Notes: generated from the sequence alone by a model not told the origin. Shown: positions 26,941 to 36,473, numbered from the stretch's first letter. The stretch is 64,000 bases of DNA from Niameybacter massiliensis (GCF_001282685.1 NZ_LN875035.1:1319572-1383571), one strand, 5' to 3'. Made by a program: numbers and translations.

Positions 26941-27049
26941 TCAATTAATACAATCTTTTATTGTTGCAACCTTTTCCAGTGTTATTGCTACAGTACTCTT
27001 TTTCAAAGTAATAGACTTCGTAATTGGTGATACTCATAAACTTACCATT
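26941..27049 (+). pseudogene. Relic of the DMT exporter gene
   Basis: Ungapped match of 109 bp (close to 90% identity) to 17596-17704 inside the intact exporter gene, same orientation, constant offset of 9345 bp. No start, stop or ribosome site, so it is a dead fragment. Confidence 0.85.
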
Positions 27050-27069
27050 ATCCTCTCTCCACATTACCT

Positions 27070-27510
27070 TTAACCCTTGCTATATAGAGGATAGCGGTAC
27101 TTATCTTCCTCTGCAATTTTTCTCATCACTCTACAAGGTACACCAACTGCAATTACATTGCTTGGTATAGATTTTGAAACGATACTTCCTGCTCCAATAA
27201 CTGAATTATCTCCAATAGTTACACCCGCAAGAATAGTTGCTCCTGCCCCAATCCAAACATTATTGCCGACGGTAATCGGCTTTGCAATTTTCATTCCCGC
27301 CTTACGTTGTTCCGGGTCAATGGCGTGTTCGGCAGTTGTAAAGCAACAGTTTGGAGCAATAAAAACATTGTATGCAAACCAAACGTTTGCTCCGTCTGTA
27401 ATGATTAGACTATGATTTGCATAAAAATAATCGCCAACAGAAATGTTATATCCGTAATCACACCAAAATGGTGGAGTAAATATTACATTCTCTCCTAAAT
27501 ATATTTTTAA
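27070..27510 (-). pseudogene. 5'-truncated maltose/galactoside O-acetyltransferase (LacA/Maa family)
   Basis: Acetyl-CoA-dependent sugar acetyltransferase remnant, left-handed beta-helix type. From about 27510 the frame reads LGENVIFTPPFWCDYGYN, then FIAPNCCFTTAEHAIDPEQR and KPITVGNNVWIGAGATILAG with hexapeptide repeats, to the stop at 27070: about 146 residues. Intact family members have about 185-200, with an N-terminal helical Mac domain that is missing here. Upstream DNA turns abruptly into AT-only sequence without a ribosome site. The active-site His in TAEHAID is kept. An internal ATG (27294) leaves only 74 residues and is unlikely to be used. Confidence 0.8.
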
Positions 27511-27555
27511 TATTATATAATAATATTAAATAATAGTAAAATACCATAAGCACAA

Positions 27556-27614
27556 ACAAAGCCAACCTAAGTTGCCTCCCCTCCAAAATCCTAGACAAAC
27601 TTAAGTTGGCTTTA
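27556..27614. terminator. Hairpin downstream of the fliB region
   Basis: AAAGCCAACCTAAGTT and AACTTAAGTTGGCTTT form an imperfect 16-bp stem; the loop on the minus strand contains GGAGGGGAGG, resembling the purine-rich loop inside the candidate RNA near 25450. Confidence 0.6.
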
Positions 27615-27837
27615 TTAGTAATATCTTGTTACAGGATTCTTAGTGAAACTTCATCCACTATGCTTGTGTGTAATAAGTTAATTTGTCCCTTCCTATCCGG
27701 TTCTCATCCTTACGAAAGCGCCTGGTAGCCCTGCCGTTGAAGAGGTCGCAGTGACTTTGCACCATTATTCGTCTGACCACTTGTAACACCTAAGACGTAC
27801 TATCCGTTCATTTAAAACTTCTTACATTATAAGCTTG
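27615..27837. other. G+C-rich unexplained segment, possibly structured RNA or mobile-element end
   Basis: No ORF. The core 27698-27770 is markedly richer in G+C than its flanks, with CCGGTTCTCATCC, GCGCCTGGTAGCCCTGCC and GGTCGCAGTGACTTTGCACC. In an AT-rich genome this composition usually marks a structured RNA or the non-coding end of an insertion sequence (for example IS110 or IS200/IS605 types). I cannot decide which. Confidence 0.35.
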
Positions 27838-27865
27838 TATTTTTCATTTCAATCATATCGCCATA
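27838..27865 (-). repeat. 28-bp near-copy of the SDR gene 3' end
   Basis: 27 of 28 bases match 15234-15261 (last codons of the SDR gene), same orientation, immediately 3' of the fliB stop codon. Confidence 0.7.
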
Positions 27866-27867
27866 GC

Positions 27868-29043
27868 TTAAAATGCATTCATTAAAGTCATGATGATTTT
27901 ATCAACTTCATAAACTTCCTCTGTTTCAAAAATTTCCTGTAATGCTTCTATATTCTGTTCTAAATGCTCAACATCCTTAGAATACATATGACTTATATCC
28001 ACCATATCTACCTCTGTAAATTGTCCATTTTCTATAAATCTTATTACTGCAAGCTCCTTGATCATGATCATACTCATGATCGCTATCTTTATTTTTGCAG
28101 ATACATCATAATCAAAAATAGACTTCATAAAGTATCTAAATATAAAATACACTAATATATTTTTAAACTTATACATGCTATCTTTATAATAATGATCAAA
28201 CGCCTTATGCTGATCGATATAAAATGCTCTATTCTCTTCACTTTGCCAAAACTTTTCAAACCCATTATTTAACCCTAACGGATCATTATCGTTTATATGC
28301 TCCAAATCTCTGTATGTTTTAAAATACTCATAGACATGGCTATATTTAATCACTTCATTTCCTTTATATTTATATAAATCATTTATCATTTCTTCTATAA
28401 AACTACTTTTACTGTACTTTTCTCTAATAGCTTTTATATCATCCATCTCATCAAAATCTATTGTCTCTTGTATTTCTTCAACAAATCTAAGCACAATTGC
28501 TGCCTTAGCTTCTAAAGCTATATGAGGCATTCCTAGAATATTAATGATAAGCTTTCTACAAAGGAAAAAGTCTTCAAGTGCCTTTTCATCTATACAATCA
28601 TCCGTATCTCCTACTTCATCATCTTCACTTAAATCAAATTCTGTTACTTTATCATTTCCTAATATGATTCTTGCAGCCTCTGGGCAAGATAAAGATATTC
28701 CCATTTCTCTTAAGTCAAAAAACTCCTCCATGTATCTTGGGTACTGTCTACATGTATAACAAAGACTTTTCTCTCCAAGTTCCTTGTATATTTCACAAAG
28801 ATTATTTTTATTTAAAAATGGACAGTTCTCACCGTTTAATACAAAAACATTTTCTCCATCTTCTTCTACAATCTTACTTCTTACCTTTTCTCCAAAACCA
28901 CTATCTATATTTTGATAAGCATTATAAGTTTCCTCATCAATGACAATTCCCCATCCTGCACAACAAGTATCTTCACACGCTGATGCTATACATTTAAAAT
29001 CCTTAAAATAACTTGGTACTCTTATCTTCATTTGTAGTTTCAC
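27868..29043 (-). CDS. fliB: Flagellin lysine-N-methylase FliB
   Basis: Cytoplasmic enzyme that methylates lysines of flagellin using S-adenosylmethionine through a cysteine-bound metal cluster, by family knowledge. 391 residues. Conserved cysteines: CIASACEDTCCAGWG at 18-32, then NGENCPFLNKNNLCEIY and SLCYTCRQYPR; the rest is helical. The first codon is GTG at 29043 after a weak AGAGAGAG; an ATG four codons later is an alternative. No flagellin or flagellar gene is in the window, so it is an orphan here. Its 3' flank carries the SDR-like 28-bp copy. Confidence 0.85.
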   Translation of the reverse strand: MKLQMKIRVPSYFKDFKCIASACEDTCCAGWGIVIDEETYNAYQNIDSGFGEKVRSKIVEEDGENVFVLNGENCPFLNKNNLCEIYKELGEKSLCYTCRQYPRYMEEFFDLREMGISLSCPEAARIILGNDKVTEFDLSEDDEVGDTDDCIDEKALEDFFLCRKLIINILGMPHIALEAKAAIVLRFVEEIQETIDFDEMDDIKAIREKYSKSSFIEEMINDLYKYKGNEVIKYSHVYEYFKTYRDLEHINDNDPLGLNNGFEKFWQSEENRAFYIDQHKAFDHYYKDSMYKFKNILVYFIFRYFMKSIFDYDVSAKIKIAIMSMIMIKELAVIRFIENGQFTEVDMVDISHMYSKDVEHLEQNIEALQEIFETEEVYEVDKIIMTLMNAF

Positions 29044-29132
29044 ACTCTCTCTATCAATTATTATTTTATTTTAATATTTATTGGTTGTAACATCAAGTGT
29101 GGTATCTTTAATCGTATACAGCTAGAAATTCC

Positions 29133-29218
29133 ACAAAATAATAAGCCACCTTAATTTCAGTCTTTGCATAACGCATAGGGGGAACAGACTGTTATTAGGG
29201 TGGCTTATTGTGCTTTTA
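29133..29218. repeat. Long-stem hairpin repeat, copy 3
   Basis: Almost the same as copy 2: outer arms AATAAGCCACCTTAAT / ATTAGGGTGGCTTATT, inner CAGTCTTT / AACAGACTG, loop ATGCGTTATGC-like on the minus strand. It lies 72 bp 3' of the GH16 gene stop and probably ends the locus B operon. Confidence 0.85.
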
Positions 29219-29289
29219 GATTAATTTAAATTATACTTGAATTGTTAAGTATCTGGTGTAGTAGTAAGGATGTAATCCCAACTTACTAC

Positions 29290-31083
29290 TTAAATGACAC
29301 GTAAAACTAAACATGCCCTAAGCTGTTGCTTCTCCTCTTGTGCTTCAATAAAAAGATAGGTATTAGAAGGCACATCCTTATCTACCACTAATCGATTGGT
29401 ATCTCTTAATTGTACACCTTCTATTCGACATGATTCACTTCCTACAATGTCACACATTATGGTATAACGGATTTGGCCTGGATACCTTTTACCATACTGA
29501 TCGTAAACTGTTGCATGAAGAATCCTTTCACTACCTTTTGTTATCGTGTCTTCACTTATTTCAAAACGTAAAGTTTCCCCATAAGGATCTTTCTTAGAAA
29601 GCTTCAAATGCTTCACTTCTTTTACATTTTCCTCGCAATATGCTACTAAAAATATATCTTGATTCTCTTTGGCATAGGCTTCTACTGTTACTTCACCAGT
29701 CTGCCTATGGATAGTAACCCCTTGTGCTTCTTCCTCTTTTCTACTAAGTACTCTCATACCTTGTACATCTGTCCCTAGATACCACAAGATATCAGCCTCT
29801 ATTGGTTTATCCCATTGATCCATGGCATAGGCTGTCATCCTATAACGCTTTACCTTTTCATTAGGAATTTGTAAATACGATGGTCCTTGATAATCATTAA
29901 TCACAAGGGATATAGGTTTTGCTTCTTCTTTCTTCTTATACACTCTAAAGTAATCAATCAAAGCTTCTTTCGGATAAATACCTCTATCTCTTCCCATACC
30001 ACAAGAACCGTCTTTTGCCCCAAGATAAAGACTGAACAGAGTCATCATACGATAGTTGGGTGTTCTGTCTGTCTCTTGTACCAGCTTACCATCTAAATAG
30101 AACTTAGTACCTTTTTCATTCCATTCAAAGCCATAAACATGAAATTCATGACTTGGACTATTGATAATAGGTGTTGGTTCTACCCAAAGGTAATTCAAAT
30201 CCGTACTTCCATTAGGATGAATAACAGGACGCCATATATTAGGTTCATAGTCCTTTGACTCTGTATAAGCATCAAGAGTCTGCTCTACAATATCAAATTC
30301 TGCTGTTTGATTAGTAAATACTCCAAAGGCATACTGTTCGCTTCCCTCTACCTCGGCTGTGATATGTTGATCATCTTGTACCCCTATCATCCACCAAGCA
30401 AAATGGCTTCCATCTTTTGTATCTGGCAAACGCATTCTTACCTCAAAATAGCCATATTTAGTTGCAAAGCCCTGAAAATCCGGAATTTCTCTAGAACCAG
30501 TTACTGTACCAAATCGATGCAAATGAGTACGTTCAAAACTTTGTATACTGCTAACCCTATGCCCTCCATCTTGTACACACCAAGGTTCTCTATCTGGTTT
30601 TGATGTGATTATGAACTTGCCATCCTCAAAATAGAAATCTGCTTTTGCCAGTCTATCTTCTGTCCAGCCCCTGAGATAGTACGGTGACCACTTACGCCAA
30701 TCTATCTGCCCATCTTGAAACTCTTCGTGATAAACAAGCTCCCATCCTTCTTTTTCCAATGGGCTTGGCAGTGCATCTTGTAGTGTAAAATCCTTGATAA
30801 CTTCAATTTTTAAAGTAGTCCATATATCTTGATTTAATTTGACTTTAGCGATTACGTGAAACTGAGTACTTTGTGCTACTTGATCACTTAGATAAAGCAT
30901 ATCACCATCTATCCATATACCCTCAATAGATTTCTCCATCTCATAGACAATCGCTATATTCTCTACTTCTTGCCCACTGTTATCCATCAATATGGCTTGT
31001 AGTAGTCTGCGTGTTCTGCCACTAGCAGGAATAACAATAGCTTCTCTATCTGTAAGTTCAGGTGTTTGAAATACTAACCTCAT
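29290..31083 (-). CDS. GH16-family glycoside hydrolase, intracellular, with Ig-like C-terminal domains
   Basis: Beta-1,3/1,4-type glycan hydrolase by family, 597 residues and no signal peptide. An N-terminal beta-domain (1-100) precedes the GH16 jelly roll (about 110-365) with the catalytic signature AEFDIVEQ: nucleophile Glu262, Asp264, acid/base Glu267. The substrate cleft includes WWMIGVQDD. The C-terminal 230 residues look like beta-sandwich (Big/Ig-like) domains. Last gene of the locus B operon, 11 bp after the FAD oxidoreductase. A cytoplasmic GH16 points to cleavage of imported oligosaccharides. Its 3' part is duplicated as a relic near 25.2 kb. Confidence 0.85.
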   Translation of the reverse strand: MRLVFQTPELTDREAIVIPASGRTRRLLQAILMDNSGQEVENIAIVYEMEKSIEGIWIDGDMLYLSDQVAQSTQFHVIAKVKLNQDIWTTLKIEVIKDFTLQDALPSPLEKEGWELVYHEEFQDGQIDWRKWSPYYLRGWTEDRLAKADFYFEDGKFIITSKPDREPWCVQDGGHRVSSIQSFERTHLHRFGTVTGSREIPDFQGFATKYGYFEVRMRLPDTKDGSHFAWWMIGVQDDQHITAEVEGSEQYAFGVFTNQTAEFDIVEQTLDAYTESKDYEPNIWRPVIHPNGSTDLNYLWVEPTPIINSPSHEFHVYGFEWNEKGTKFYLDGKLVQETDRTPNYRMMTLFSLYLGAKDGSCGMGRDRGIYPKEALIDYFRVYKKKEEAKPISLVINDYQGPSYLQIPNEKVKRYRMTAYAMDQWDKPIEADILWYLGTDVQGMRVLSRKEEEAQGVTIHRQTGEVTVEAYAKENQDIFLVAYCEENVKEVKHLKLSKKDPYGETLRFEISEDTITKGSERILHATVYDQYGKRYPGQIRYTIMCDIVGSESCRIEGVQLRDTNRLVVDKDVPSNTYLFIEAQEEKQQLRACLVLRVI

Positions 31084-31094
31084 GTTTGACCTCC

Positions 31095-32402
31095 CTAACC
31101 TTCCTCTGTAAAGTTAGGCAAAAAGGCACCTATAGCTTTTAAGCGTCTTTGAAGCTCTTTGATATCTATTTCTTTTACTTGCCATCCTTTATCTATGCTT
31201 AATGCAGCTGCTACACCTACCGCTTGCCCTGTTATAAAGCAGGCTGGCATAACTCTCACTGAAGATAACATCTGTCTATCTGCACTTATACATCTACCAG
31301 CTACTAAGAGATTATCCAGTTCTTTTGGAAGAAGTGCACGATAAGGTATGCCATAACTCTCACCATCTGCATAGCGAAGAGAGCTGTGCTCTTTCACAAA
31401 AGCATCATAGGCGTCCTTGGATGGATTCGCAATATGTATATCTACCGGATAGGAGAAACGACCTATCTCATCTTCAAAGCTAGCACGATTCATAAAGTCT
31501 TCAATGGTCATGACATACTCTCCTTGAATTCTACGAGATTCTCTTACGCCTAGATAAGATGCTGAAACCATAGGAAAAGCATTTTCGTAGCCCTCTTTTA
31601 CATACTTTGTAAAATAAGTTTCAAACTCTCTTAATATTTTGCGTCCTTTAATCATAGCTTGTGTTAAATCTTGTACATTGGTTGCATCTACATTGAAGAC
31701 ATGACCTATATTTGCCCCACCACTTGTCTTTCCTGCTCGACAAAAACCAGGAATGTGTCTATCCTCTTGGGTAAAAACATGATCTTTAAAGGCCTCTTCT
31801 AAAAAAGCCGTATGAGGCATCCACATTTTTTCCCATTCTATATCAGCCCATAAAGAACATAAGGATGCAGGCATGGTATTTCCTTTTTCATCACCTAAGG
31901 TATACGCAACACCTGATAAGGCACACACATCTGCATCCCCTGTTGTATCAATGAATACTTTTGCTTTTACTGCTAACAATCCACTTTTTGTACTAACAAT
32001 AAGAGCTTCTATATTCCTACCCTTTTTAATAACATCGATAACTTGTGAGAAAAAGAGAAACTCTACACCTGCTTCTACTACTAAATCATCATAGATTTTT
32101 TTTAATCTTTCTAATTGAATTCCTACTGTACGATCCATGATAACGGAAGGATCCTGTCTACTAGCTTCATAAATTTCACGTCCTATACCATCTGCCAAGA
32201 AATCTACACCATTTTCAAAAGGCATGAAAGCAGGGACAAGCCCTGCTGTTCCTGCTCCTCCGAAAAAACCTTGGGATTCAATAAGAAGTACTTTCACACC
32301 TTGTCTTGCTGCACTGACTGCTGCCGCAACACCAGCAGGTCCACCACCTGCCACACAAACATCTACATCATATGCTACTTCTATCTTTTTTGTATACTCC
32401 AT
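31095..32402 (-). CDS. FAD-dependent oxidoreductase (FAD_oxidored type)
   Basis: Flavoprotein, 435 residues, cytoplasmic. Dinucleotide-binding motif CVAGGGPAGVAAAVSAA at 16-32, the ATG-box-like DTTGDADVCALSG near residue 152, and a C-terminal FAD motif LLVAGRCISAD with RVMPACFITGQAVGVAAA. This is the usual pattern of FAD-dependent dehydrogenases that sit in glycan-use operons. It lies between a Gfo/Idh oxidoreductase (12 bp upstream) and GH16 (11 bp downstream), suggesting redox chemistry on the imported sugar. The substrate is unknown. Confidence 0.88.
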   Translation of the reverse strand: MEYTKKIEVAYDVDVCVAGGGPAGVAAAVSAARQGVKVLLIESQGFFGGAGTAGLVPAFMPFENGVDFLADGIGREIYEASRQDPSVIMDRTVGIQLERLKKIYDDLVVEAGVEFLFFSQVIDVIKKGRNIEALIVSTKSGLLAVKAKVFIDTTGDADVCALSGVAYTLGDEKGNTMPASLCSLWADIEWEKMWMPHTAFLEEAFKDHVFTQEDRHIPGFCRAGKTSGGANIGHVFNVDATNVQDLTQAMIKGRKILREFETYFTKYVKEGYENAFPMVSASYLGVRESRRIQGEYVMTIEDFMNRASFEDEIGRFSYPVDIHIANPSKDAYDAFVKEHSSLRYADGESYGIPYRALLPKELDNLLVAGRCISADRQMLSSVRVMPACFITGQAVGVAAALSIDKGWQVKEIDIKELQRRLKAIGAFLPNFTEEG

Positions 32403-32414
32403 AGGTTTATCTCC

Positions 32415-33686
32415 TTATTTAACTGTAAATACTTTGCCATCTTCTAAGCGCGATGCTTCTGCCTTAAGTGCTACAATATGACTTTCTATCGATTTTTCAA
32501 GTGAAGTCTGCAAGCTAGATATGTGTTCTGGATTTCTCATCAGTTCAATAAACTGATCCATCATCTTCTCATCACCACCACCATGTCCTTCAATACTTGT
32601 TTCATTGTCGATCATATAGTGTATAGGCTCTTCACCAAACTTAAAGACGCTTACTACATTTTTATCCATATCTGCCTCAATACAACCTTTTGTTCCCATT
32701 ACCTTGAGATAGCGATAGCATCTATCACTAAAAGCTGTCATTGTGAAGTTGATCGTTACACCATCTTCACAGAGCATATTCACTACTTGATGGTCTACTA
32801 CATCATTATCACAATGATAAACACATCTACCATATGGCCCTGTTTTTAGTGCTTCCATTACATTTTCTTCTGTAGGTACAGGCGCAACAATATTGATAGG
32901 CCAATCCTTTTTACCACCTTTGACTCCTGTTACAGGGTCTTCTAAATAATAGCGCACTGCATCATATGGACATTCTTTACGTGCTAGGCAGTTATCTGTA
33001 CATCGAAGAGTTGCTCCTTCTGGTGCTTTTTCTTGTTTAAATAAATAGTTACTTCCAAAACTACTTACTTGCTTACATGACTTGCCTACAAGCCATAGTA
33101 GGATATCCAAGTCATGACAACACTTTGCTAAGATCATTGGGCTTGACTCAGATGTTTTTCGCCAATTGCCACGTACAAAGCTGTGAGCTTGATGCCAGTA
33201 ACCTACATTTTCAATAGCCTGCACTGTCACCACTTCTCCTATATCTCCCTTTGTGATACAATCTTTAATCGTATTATAAAATGGTGTATATCTTAAGACA
33301 TGGCATACAACAACATGACGCTTATGTATCTTTGCTAATTCTACTAGCTCTTCACACGCTTCAATACTGTCTGAAACAGGTTTTTCTAAGAGTAAATGAT
33401 ACCCTTTTTCTAGAGCCATTTTTGCATGATTCACATGGTCCTTATCTTGTGTACAAATAAGTGCACAATCAGCCATCTTTGGTTGATCAAGGATTGCTTC
33501 TGCACTTGTAAAGCATGCTTCTTTTGGTAAAGAGAAATCCTTTCCTACTCTTACAAGCTTCTCTTCATCAACATCAGCAATACCTACAACTTTTATTTCT
33601 TGTGGATGCTCTAATATATATCTGCCGTAGATATCTCTTCCTCTACCACCTAGGCCTAAAATAATCGTCGTTATTTGCTTATTCAT
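32415..33686 (-). CDS. Gfo/Idh/MocA family oxidoreductase, cysteine-containing subtype
   Basis: NAD(P)-dependent oxidoreductase, 423 residues, about 50-60 longer than the other two in the window. N-terminal Rossmann motif GLGGRGRDIYG, EKPVSD near residue 100 with the conserved lysine, and KCCHDLDILLW with the active-site His. An insertion carries CTDNCLARKECPYDAVRYY, a cysteine cluster seen in a subset of glycan-locus members. Co-transcribed after GH20 (11 bp gap) and before the FAD oxidoreductase (12 bp). Confidence 0.88.
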   Translation of the reverse strand: MNKQITTIILGLGGRGRDIYGRYILEHPQEIKVVGIADVDEEKLVRVGKDFSLPKEACFTSAEAILDQPKMADCALICTQDKDHVNHAKMALEKGYHLLLEKPVSDSIEACEELVELAKIHKRHVVVCHVLRYTPFYNTIKDCITKGDIGEVVTVQAIENVGYWHQAHSFVRGNWRKTSESSPMILAKCCHDLDILLWLVGKSCKQVSSFGSNYLFKQEKAPEGATLRCTDNCLARKECPYDAVRYYLEDPVTGVKGGKKDWPINIVAPVPTEENVMEALKTGPYGRCVYHCDNDVVDHQVVNMLCEDGVTINFTMTAFSDRCYRYLKVMGTKGCIEADMDKNVVSVFKFGEEPIHYMIDNETSIEGHGGGDEKMMDQFIELMRNPEHISSLQTSLEKSIESHIVALKAEASRLEDGKVFTVK

Positions 33687-33697
33687 TATGACACCCC

Positions 33698-35572
33698 TTA
33701 AATTTTATTTGCAGTAACGATATTTGCCCAAACATAGGCACCTTCTAAACCACTCACATTTTTTCCTCTTAAAATGTTTAACCTTTCAACTTCCAATTCT
33801 TCAATTGAATCTATTTGACGGTGTATATACTGATTAAGCCTTAACTGAGTACTTTCTAGTCTAGCTAGTAAGCCTCCTAGCCTAATATCTATAACTTCAT
33901 AACCAAAGGCTTTATTGGTTGTAAACCATAGTTCTCTCCAAGTACTTCTTAATTGGTTCAGATATTGGATAGCTAGCTCTAAATCCACGGTAACAATAGA
34001 AGCTAGTTTTTCCTCATTCTCTTGCTTATAAGCATTTAAAATATCAATCCCCAGCTCTGCCTTATAGCTCAAAAATCTTGCCATCTCACTATAAAATCTA
34101 AAGAGTAAACTGTATTGTTTACTAGCTTTACTATGGTTTTCAAATACTTTTGCAAGCTTCTCATAGTGTGACCTTCTCTCTAAATCTTTTACATCTTCAT
34201 CAAAGAGACCTACAAGAGGATCTTGATAAAAGAGGAACTTACTAGGATTTGGCACATCATTTACTAAATGCTCAAGCATCGGTAATGCATCGAATTGACC
34301 AATCTCTAAGAAAGGATCTATATCTTCTCCAATACACTGTTTAAATCTCTCTTTGACGCAATCTAAGTTAAATTTTCCATTGTAACAGAACTCTGCATAC
34401 ACTTGAAGTGCCGGTAAAAAGCCTTGGATATTAGCTTCAGCACCATTATCTCCCCATGCTGTTAGCAATACTTCTTTGATACCTTTAGTAACACAAGACT
34501 CTAAAGCTGGAATTGAGGTCTTAAAGAACAAAGGATAATTCACTGCTGCACCAACCCAAGTCCACATACCTCCTGCAAAGATAGTGTTAGCTTTAAATTG
34601 TTTATGTTTCTCAATATAGTCATTATAAAAACTATGCGTTTTATGGTAGTAATCCCAATAAACTAGTTCAATATCTTCACTTGCATGATCAATAACTTCT
34701 TGTGGAATACTACAAGCTTCATCATAATAAAAGTGTTCTTCTGAACCTAATCTAAAGTACATATCACTCCAAATCATTGGCCTTAGTCCATATCGTTTTA
34801 CAATCTCTTCCACGCGATCTAAGTGCCCTTTAATAATCTCAAAACCATTAGTATAGCCATGCTTTTGTAAGTATCTTCCCAGTCCTAAATCCATAGCCTC
34901 ATCCATACCTAGATGTATACGACGGCTTCTATAAACATCTGATGTACTAGCTATCATTCTCTCGATAAGGTCATACACCGCTTCATCTCCCGCAAGAAGT
35001 ACACTAGAGGTATCCTTGTACTTAGCCAAATCTCCCCACTTTAGTGCATTCTCTAAATGTCCCAATGTCTGTATACATGGCACTAACTCAATACCTAACT
35101 CATAAGCATAATCATCAATGCTTTTTAACTCCTCTTTCGTATACCTTCCACGCATATACCCAAAGAAAGGTTCATTCTCTATTTCATACACATCTTCTGT
35201 GTACATCATACACATATTAAATCCCATGACAGCCATCTTAAATAATAAGTCTTTTATGGCAGTTACAGTCAGAACTGCATTTCTTGATACATCAATCATA
35301 TAGCCTAATGTATCAAAGCAAGGTTTTTGTTCTAGCAATAGGGGTACCTGCTCTTCTTTTAAAAAAGAAAGCGCACGATAAATTTCCACTTGCTTTTGTA
35401 TATGTATCTCTATATTTTCAGCCTTTGTGTAGATACCTAAGTGATTACCTTTTTTAACAATTACTTGTTTGCCCTGTGTATCTATTTCAAGACCTAATTT
35501 ATCAATCTCTGACTCTAAACGTAGCTGAGCTACTTCTCCAAAAAGATCTCTTATATCTATATTAATCTTCAT
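33698..35572 (-). CDS. GH20-family beta-N-acetylhexosaminidase-like protein
   Basis: Cytoplasmic glycosidase, 624 residues, no signal peptide. A short N-terminal domain (1-85) is followed by a TIM barrel starting GYMIDVSRNAVLT; the family's catalytic Asp-Glu pair is in IHLGMDEAMDLG near residue 223-224; AGGMWTWVGA supplies the expected tryptophans. A long helical C-terminal region (about 430-610) is like that of GH20 proteins in Gram-positive gut bacteria. It would release terminal N-acetylhexosamine or galactosamine from imported oligosaccharides. Lies 4 bp after the permease gene. Confidence 0.85.
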   Translation of the reverse strand: MKINIDIRDLFGEVAQLRLESEIDKLGLEIDTQGKQVIVKKGNHLGIYTKAENIEIHIQKQVEIYRALSFLKEEQVPLLLEQKPCFDTLGYMIDVSRNAVLTVTAIKDLLFKMAVMGFNMCMMYTEDVYEIENEPFFGYMRGRYTKEELKSIDDYAYELGIELVPCIQTLGHLENALKWGDLAKYKDTSSVLLAGDEAVYDLIERMIASTSDVYRSRRIHLGMDEAMDLGLGRYLQKHGYTNGFEIIKGHLDRVEEIVKRYGLRPMIWSDMYFRLGSEEHFYYDEACSIPQEVIDHASEDIELVYWDYYHKTHSFYNDYIEKHKQFKANTIFAGGMWTWVGAAVNYPLFFKTSIPALESCVTKGIKEVLLTAWGDNGAEANIQGFLPALQVYAEFCYNGKFNLDCVKERFKQCIGEDIDPFLEIGQFDALPMLEHLVNDVPNPSKFLFYQDPLVGLFDEDVKDLERRSHYEKLAKVFENHSKASKQYSLLFRFYSEMARFLSYKAELGIDILNAYKQENEEKLASIVTVDLELAIQYLNQLRSTWRELWFTTNKAFGYEVIDIRLGGLLARLESTQLRLNQYIHRQIDSIEELEVERLNILRGKNVSGLEGAYVWANIVTANKI

Positions 35573-35576
35573 CTAC

Positions 35577-36464
35577 TTACTCCTTTACACTTCCAAGAAC
35601 AATACCTTTTACAAAGTACTTCTGTAAAAATGGATAAACTAACATAATAGGCAATGTTCCTAAGAATATCTGTGCTGATTTAAGTGTTTCATCGCTTACA
35701 TTTTTCATAATCGCTAACTCTTCACTTGTCATAAGACTCGTATTAATATTCACATTTAATGTGGATAGATAAGATTGAAGTGGATAGTTTGCTGGAGAAT
35801 TCATGTATAATATCCCATCAAACCATGCATTCCAGTGTCCTACTATTGTAAAGAGTAAAATGGTTGCTAATGCTGGCTTTGAAACAGGTAAAAATACCTT
35901 AAACAAAATAGTAAACTGACTAGCTCCATCAATCATAGCTGCTTCTTCCAAACTTTTTGGTATACTTCTAAAGAAGTTAAGAAGTAAAACTACATTTCCA
36001 ACTGCTACTGCTCCTGGTAAAACAAGTGCCCATATGCTATCAAATAATTGTAGGTTACGTATTAAAATAAAGTTTGGAATCGTTCCTCCACTAAAGAAGT
36101 TTGTAAATACAAAGAACCATGCCAAAGCTGTTCGGTATTTGAGTTGTGAGCTACTCTTAGACAGTGGATATGCTGTCAATACAACTAAGGTCATATTAAT
36201 GATTGTTCCTAAAAATACACGCTTTAAGGTTACGCCCAGTGATACGATAAAATCACTTTTCTCTAGTAAAAATTCATAGGATTTCAAAGTAAAATCCACC
36301 GGCCAGAGGCCTACTTTACCAGCAGAAGCTGCCGCACTACCACTTAAAGATAGTGCGAACAAATGTATAAATGGCAAAATACAAAGCAAAGTAATACATA
36401 CTAACACTAAGATATTAAAAACGTTAAATATTTTTCGTGATATACCGTCTCTTACTACCATCAT
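35577..36464 (-). CDS. Carbohydrate ABC transporter permease (LplC type), locus B
   Basis: Integral membrane permease, 295 residues, six transmembrane segments, EAA loop EEAAMIDGASQFTILFKVFL (about 174-193), C-terminal PFLQKYFVKGIVLGSVKE (ending GSVKE). Nine bp after the partner permease and 4 bp before GH20. The ATPase is not in the operon. Confidence 0.93.
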   Translation of the reverse strand: MMVVRDGISRKIFNVFNILVLVCITLLCILPFIHLFALSLSGSAAASAGKVGLWPVDFTLKSYEFLLEKSDFIVSLGVTLKRVFLGTIINMTLVVLTAYPLSKSSSQLKYRTALAWFFVFTNFFSGGTIPNFILIRNLQLFDSIWALVLPGAVAVGNVVLLLNFFRSIPKSLEEAAMIDGASQFTILFKVFLPVSKPALATILLFTIVGHWNAWFDGILYMNSPANYPLQSYLSTLNVNINTSLMTSEELAIMKNVSDETLKSAQIFLGTLPIMLVYPFLQKYFVKGIVLGSVKE

Positions 36465-36473
36465 GAACCTCCT

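Noticed and set aside
27070-27294. 74-residue acetyltransferase as a complete small gene
   Set aside because: The same frame continues upstream with conserved LacA sequence to about 27510, so the ATG at 27294 is internal and the gene is a 5'-truncated relic.
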